A stretch of DNA of 64,000 bases, from NCBI GenBank assembly GCA_017458065.1, contig JAFTGD010000043.1:186001-250000 (forward strand), written 5' to 3'. The first letter of the stretch is position 1, and every line of letters begins with the position of its first letter. Below are positions 60,158 through 64,000 of the stretch, piece by piece. Made by a program: the position numbers and the translations under genes. Origin of the DNA: Oscillospiraceae bacterium (GTDB taxonomy: Bacteria > Bacillota > Clostridia > Oscillospirales > Oscillospiraceae). The notes under the pieces were generated by a model. The model was not told the origin of the DNA and did not search any database. It worked only from the letters and a program-made list of their open reading frames with translations.

Positions 60158-61378
60158 TCAATCACCGGAAACGCTTTTCGGCCCGATTTCCGCCGCAATC
60201 GCATCGGCGAGGGCGTCCAGCGCCGCAAGCTGATCTTCGGTGAGGGCGGACTTGAGCGTGATGTTGTCGCCGAGGTATTCCATGTTCTTCATCGGGGCGA
60301 TCAGTTCGCGCATGACCTTGCCGCTCATGGGCGCCCAGCTGCCGTTTTCGATCACGGCCACTTTGCGCTTCTGCAGGTTGTGGGCGGCCAGATCGTGCAG
60401 CAGATTCTCCATTGTGACAAAGACGCCCGCGTTGTAGGTCGTCGCGGCAAACACCAGGTGGCTGCAGCGGAAGGCGTCGGAGACGATGTAGCTTGCCGGG
60501 GTGACCGAGGTGTCATACATCCGGACGCGGACGCCGCGCTCGGCGAGCCGGGCCGCGAGAATGTTGGCGGCGTTTTCCGTGTGGCCGTAGACCGAGGCGT
60601 AGGCCAGCATGACGCTCTGCTCCTCGGGCTCATAGCTGCTCCACAGGCTGTATTTTTCCAGGTACGCGGCAAAATCCTTCCGCCAGACAAAGCCGTGGAG
60701 CGGGCAGACCGTGGAGATCTCGAGTGCGGCGGCCTTTTTCAGCACCGCCTGTACCTGCGGACCGTATTTGCCCACAATGTTGGTGTAGTAGCGGCGGGCT
60801 TCGGAGAGGTGCTCCCCGAAGAAGTCCGTCTCGTCGCTGAAGAGGCGCCCGTTCAGCGCGCCGAAGGTGCCGAAGGCGTCGGCCGTGAACAGGGTCTTGT
60901 CGGTCCTGTCATAGGTCATCATGACCTCAGGCCAGTGGACCATCGGCGCCATGATAAAGCTGAACTCGTGCCTGCCGGAGGAGAAGACGTCGCCCTCCTT
61001 GACAAGGTCGATCCGATCGGAATAATCCGTCCGGAAAAACTGCGCCAGCATGGCCTTTTCCTTCGCGTTGCAGATGATGCGGACTTCGGGATGGCGGAGG
61101 ATCAGCCCTTCAATGGTGGCGGCGTGATCCGGCTCCATGTGGGAGATCACCAGATAGTCCAGCTTTCTGCCGCCGAGGGCGTACGCGACGTTTTCAAAAA
61201 AGACTTCAAAAACCGCCTTGTCAACGGTGTCAAAAAGTACGGTTTTATCGTCCAGCAGGAGGTAGGAGTTATAGCTGACGCCGTCGGGCACACCGTAAAC
61301 ACCCTCAAAGCAGGCGAGGCGGCGGTCATCGGCACCGACCCAGATCAGGTCGTCATATATTTTTCTTGTGCAGTGCAT
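60158..61378 (-). CDS. Flavodiiron protein (FprA family)
   Basis: A 406-residue enzyme that reduces O2 (or NO) to water with electrons from rubredoxin or NADH. The N-terminal metallo-beta-lactamase-like domain has the diiron ligands in SHMEPDHAA (near residue 79), H in PMVHWPEVMM near 145, D in TADAFG near 165 and the distal histidine in CPLHG near 226. Residues ~250-400 form the flavodoxin domain (LAYASVYGHTENAANIL). Typical of anaerobes. It is transcribed on its own from the promoter at 61426-61455. Confidence 0.95.
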   Translation of the reverse strand: MHCTRKIYDDLIWVGADDRRLACFEGVYGVPDGVSYNSYLLLDDKTVLFDTVDKAVFEVFFENVAYALGGRKLDYLVISHMEPDHAATIEGLILRHPEVRIICNAKEKAMLAQFFRTDYSDRIDLVKEGDVFSSGRHEFSFIMAPMVHWPEVMMTYDRTDKTLFTADAFGTFGALNGRLFSDETDFFGEHLSEARRYYTNIVGKYGPQVQAVLKKAAALEISTVCPLHGFVWRKDFAAYLEKYSLWSSYEPEEQSVMLAYASVYGHTENAANILAARLAERGVRVRMYDTSVTPASYIVSDAFRCSHLVFAATTYNAGVFVTMENLLHDLAAHNLQKRKVAVIENGSWAPMSGKVMRELIAPMKNMEYLGDNITLKSALTEDQLAALDALADAIAAEIGPKSVSGD

Positions 61379-61425
61379 AGAGAAAGCTCCTTTCCGTTCG
61401 CGGAAGGCGAACGCTACAGTGGCCT

Positions 61426-61455
61426 CATTATAGCATCCGCGGAAAAGACAATCAA
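61426..61455 (-). promoter_or_regulatory. Promoter of the flavodiiron protein gene
   Basis: On the minus strand TTGATT (61450-61455) and TATAAT (61426-61431) with an 18-base spacer. The leader holds a 7-bp hairpin (cgttcgc/gcgaacg, 61394-61412). Confidence 0.7.
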
Positions 61456-61588
61456 GAGAAAGTCACAATTTCGGCGATTCACTGTCTAATGCCGTTGTCT
61501 TCTGAAATACTGTGGTGAATACCTGTCGGGAGAGCAAAACATGAGATTTGTTTCCAATCTCTTCATTTTCATCAGGGGATTTGCTCTT

Positions 61589-61618
61589 GTGGAGTTTTTA
61601 CATCATATGATATAATAA
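61589..61618 (+). promoter_or_regulatory. Promoter of the small protein / rdgB operon
   Basis: TTGTGG (61589-61594) and TATAAT (61613-61618) with an 18-base spacer, about 35 bases before the gene. Confidence 0.65.
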
Positions 61619-61651
61619 AAAAGATATCTTTTGCCCAAGGAGGGACTAATC

Positions 61652-62023
61652 ATGGCAGACAAAAAATTTGCAGGAGTAAACGGAGCCGTTGAGTCACAGG
61701 AGGTCAACGCGGACTATGAAAACGCGGCGGTTTTTGATAAGCTTCGTGTCGGGAAGCTCGGGGTCTATTTCCGCGACGGCCTGAGAACAAAATACATTCC
61801 TTTTGATTATATCGACCGCGCTTTTATCCGGGTTCAGGAGACCAAAAGCCGGATGTGCTGCGGTCAGGCGAACTGGAATTATTTCCGGGTTGTGTTTGTG
61901 CACGGCGGAAAAGAGTTTGCCGACTACATGAGCGAGAAGGAAAAAGCAATGGACGACGCGCTGGCGGCTATCGCCGAGTGCGGCGTGACAACCGGATTTG
62001 TAAAGGCGGAGGCATCCGCCTGA
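61652..62023 (+). CDS. Small soluble protein, possibly PH-like
   Basis: A 123-residue protein with alternating strands such as LGVYFRDGLRTKYIPFDYIDRAFIRVQ and NYFRVVFVHGGKEFADYM, a pattern that looks like a bacterial PH-type barrel. A paired cysteine (MCCGQ near residue 73) is notable. No signal or membrane segment. Start ATG 61652 after aaggaggg. rdgB follows after 34 bases, so the two form an operon. I know no function for it. Confidence 0.65.
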   Translation: MADKKFAGVNGAVESQEVNADYENAAVFDKLRVGKLGVYFRDGLRTKYIPFDYIDRAFIRVQETKSRMCCGQANWNYFRVVFVHGGKEFADYMSEKEKAMDDALAAIAECGVTTGFVKAEASA

Positions 62024-62057
62024 TTCCGACAAAAGAGAAAACGGAGGCAACAGGGAC

Positions 62058-62639
62058 TTGAAGCTTATCATAGCGAGCAACAATACCCACAAACTGATTG
62101 AGATCAAAGCGATCCTCGGCAGCCACTTCGGAGAGATCCTCTCCATGCGGGAGGCCGGGATCGAACATGAAACCGTCGAAGACGGGGAGACCTTCCTCCA
62201 GAATGCGCTGAAAAAGGCCAGGGAGATGGCGGCAATTTCCGGCTGCTGCGCGCTGGCGGATGACAGCGGACTGTGTGTCGATGCGCTGAACGGCGCACCG
62301 GGGATCTTTTCCGCGCGCTTTGCCGGCGTGCACGGAGACGACGAGGCCAACAACGACCTGCTGCTGGAAAAGCTCCGCGGTGTTACAGACCGCGGAGCCC
62401 ATTATACCTGCGCCATGGCGCTGGTCTACCCGGACGGGAGAGAGATCACGGCGGAGGGTTATCTGTACGGGGAGATCGGGACAGAGCGCCGGGGGAGCAA
62501 CGGCTTTGGCTATGACCCGCTGTTCGTACTCCCCGAACGCGGCTGCACCACGGCGGAGCTCTCCCCGGAGGAGAAGAACGCCATCAGCCACCGGGCAAAC
62601 GCGCTGCATCTGCTGGTAGAAAAGCTGGAGGCAGTCTGA
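62058..62639 (+). CDS. rdgB: XTP/dITP pyrophosphatase (RdgB/HAM1 family)
   Basis: A 193-residue house-cleaning enzyme that hydrolyses deaminated purine nucleotides (dITP, XTP). The N-terminus KLIIASNNTHKLIEIKAIL, the metal-binding ALADDSGLCVDAL near residue 73, the conserved RFAGVHGDD and FGYDPLFVLPE near 160 are all family hallmarks. The start is TTG 62058, ten bases after ggagg. Followed after one base by the SWIM-domain gene. Confidence 0.96.
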   Translation: MKLIIASNNTHKLIEIKAILGSHFGEILSMREAGIEHETVEDGETFLQNALKKAREMAAISGCCALADDSGLCVDALNGAPGIFSARFAGVHGDDEANNDLLLEKLRGVTDRGAHYTCAMALVYPDGREITAEGYLYGEIGTERRGSNGFGYDPLFVLPERGCTTAELSPEEKNAISHRANALHLLVEKLEAV

Positions 62640-62640
62640 C

Positions 62641-64000
62641 ATGCTCCAATGGCAGCATCTTTTCTCTTCAACCATTCTGCAGAGGGGACGGGAGTATTAC
62701 AAAAAGAATAAGGTTCGCTCCCTGATCCAGGACGGAGATCTCTACTATGCGTCTGTAGAGGGCACGGAAGAGTATGAGGTGCAGATACAGGTGCAGGGAG
62801 ACCGAATCGCCGACATGAGCTGCGACTGCCCGTATGCCCAGGACGGCAGCCGGTGCAAGCACATGGCCGCGACGCTCTATGAGATTGTCGCAAGGGAGAT
62901 CCCGGGGACGCGGAGCGAGAAAAAGGCGTCCCGCGCCAGAACGGGACATGTGCGGATCGACCCCTTCGCCGATGTGCAGTCCGGCGGTACATACCGCTAC
63001 TATATGCCGGAGCGCTTTACCAGAAACCTGGAGATTTACGCCGACACCTATGAGAAGGCCCAAAAGCTGATCGCCGACCGGGAACTTCATGATGTGGAGA
63101 TCCGCAACTGCTATACAGACGAGCGGGAAGCAAAGGGGAAAGCGGTTATCGCCCGCGCCTATATCAAGAAGAACAACTATTATCCGGCCCGGATCGCGAT
63201 TTCCCGGGACAGGGTCTATAACATGAGCTGCCCGGTATACGGCTGCAAGGGCTATTACGGCAACTATCTGGGCAGAGACAGCGCAGAGATCTGCGAGCAC
63301 TGTCTGGCCCTGCTGATCCTCGCGGTGGAGGAGATTGAGGGCCGGCCCTGGTGGGACGCGACGGATGAACAGGCGAGAAGGCTGATCGACAACTTCTGGG
63401 GACGGTACCGCAGCAGCGCCGTCACCGTCCCGGAGGAGGAAGAGCAGCTCCGGACGCCCGGACGCGCCGTCCGGCTGGAACCGCGCCTGGAGGATGCGGA
63501 AGAAGGCCTTGAGCTTGGGTTTCGGATCGGAGCGGGGGAAAAGCTGTATGTGCTGAAGAATCCCGAGAACCTTGTGGAAGCGGTCCAGGAGGGGCTGGAG
63601 TTCCCGCTGGGGAGCAAAAGCAGCCTGCGGTTTTCATCGGATTATTTCGGTGAACGGGACCAGAAATGGTACGACCTGATCCGACAGGCCGTCCTCGAAA
63701 AGCGCCATCATGAGGACAGAAGCTACGGCCGGCAGAAAAAACTGCAGGGCATCGCGCTGTACGGCGCCCTGCTGGATGATTTTTACGATCTGGCGCTGGG
63801 CTCCGACGTCGAATACCGGAGTGGGACCGGCGCAAAGAAAAAGCTGGAGATCAGCGCGGAGCTGCCGCGCGTCGCCCTGGAGCTGGTCAAGGACAGCACG
63901 GAGGACGGCACCTTCCACGGGATGATCCTGAGGGGAGAACTGCCGAGAATATTTGACGGGGTTCATGCGCGCTACTGCCTGGAGAGCGGCAGGCTCTGCC
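62641..64000 (+). CDS. SWIM zinc-finger protein, N-terminal part of a probable SNF2-type helicase (cut by window end)
   Basis: An open frame from ATG 62641, one base after the rdgB stop and nine after ggagg, that runs to the window's end (453 codons seen). Residues 62-75 form a SWIM zinc finger (CDCPYAQDGSRCKH). The following ~380 residues (start DPFADVQSGGTYRYYMPERF) match the layout of the helicase-associated region in bacterial SWIM/SNF2 proteins (SNF2_assoc). The helicase motor would lie beyond the window, so the helicase assignment is an expectation, not an observation. It is probably co-transcribed with rdgB. Confidence 0.8.
   Translation, partial: MLQWQHLFSSTILQRGREYYKKNKVRSLIQDGDLYYASVEGTEEYEVQIQVQGDRIADMSCDCPYAQDGSRCKHMAATLYEIVAREIPGTRSEKKASRARTGHVRIDPFADVQSGGTYRYYMPERFTRNLEIYADTYEKAQKLIADRELHDVEIRNCYTDEREAKGKAVIARAYIKKNNYYPARIAISRDRVYNMSCPVYGCKGYYGNYLGRDSAEICEHCLALLILAVEEIEGRPWWDATDEQARRLIDNFWGRYRSSAVTVPEEEEQLRTPGRAVRLEPRLEDAEEGLELGFRIGAGEKLYVLKNPENLVEAVQEGLEFPLGSKSSLRFSSDYFGERDQKWYDLIRQAVLEKRHHEDRSYGRQKKLQGIALYGALLDDFYDLALGSDVEYRSGTGAKKKLEISAELPRVALELVKDSTEDGTFHGMILRGELPRIFDGVHARYCLESGRLC

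Overview
The window comes from an anaerobic Gram-positive bacterium, most likely a gut-type member of the Clostridia (Oscillospiraceae/Ruminococcaceae-like). Pointers are a SCIFF ranthipeptide with its radical SAM maturase, a T-box in front of valS, SPxTGD-type sortase signals, a flavodiiron protein, [FeFe] hydrogenases of the dissimilatory/sensory type and a membrane-bound [NiFe] hydrogenase. The placement is inferred from gene content, not from a search. Most genes are GC-rich; the first ~10 kb contains lower-GC, patchy material.

Region 1 (1-9900) is accessory: a DUF4143 ATPase behind short tandem repeats, an MFS exporter, an AT-rich membrane-anchored serine hydrolase, duplicated terminator-like hairpins around a gene remnant, a two-gene FAD/Fe-S oxidoreductase operon bracketed by 50-bp direct repeats, a small HExxH protein, and a higBA toxin-antitoxin pair that sits between the intact end of that HExxH gene and a second, orphan copy of the same 3' end. 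Region 2 (9890-17900) is more ordinary: recD2, a TSUP-permease/CTP-dependent-kinase fusion, a QueG-like ferredoxin protein, tRNA-Ser(GGA), and a divergent LysR / sodium symporter pair.

Region 3 (17900-38700) is a hydrogen-metabolism island and the most interesting part. On the minus strand one operon encodes a 2Fe-2S thioredoxin-like protein, a PAS-containing group C (sensory-type) [FeFe] hydrogenase, a SpoIIE/PP2C phosphatase and a group B [FeFe] hydrogenase. Facing it is a second PAS + PP2C pair whose PAS protein resembles the C-terminus of the sensor hydrogenase but has no hydrogenase domain. On the plus strand follow hypF, hypCDE, two catalytic-arm subunits of a group 4 [NiFe] hydrogenase, hypA, seven Mrp-antiporter/Mbh-like membrane subunits and the NuoH, NuoB and NuoI-like subunits. 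The last is extended by a long Ala/Pro/Lys/Glu linker and a second two-cluster ferredoxin domain. Together they look like a ferredoxin-driven, ion-pumping H2-evolving complex next to an H2-sensing phosphatase circuit.

Region 4 (38700-52450): two sortase-type surface proteins with near-identical ends (one is almost nothing but signal peptide and anchor), a tightly coupled HAD / lysozyme-like / C39-like / glyoxalase operon, an ABC importer with a fused permease and a strong hairpin after the binding-protein gene, and a GH2 beta-galactosidase with an AraC regulator. Region 5 (52550-64000): SCIFF precursor and maturase followed by a PLP decarboxylase, signal peptidase I with an overlapping coiled-coil gene, T-box-valS, a flavodiiron protein, a small conserved-looking protein, an XTP/dITP pyrophosphatase and the start of a SWIM-zinc-finger (SNF2-helicase-type) protein that runs off the window. 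No CRISPR array, rRNA, IS element or prophage was seen.
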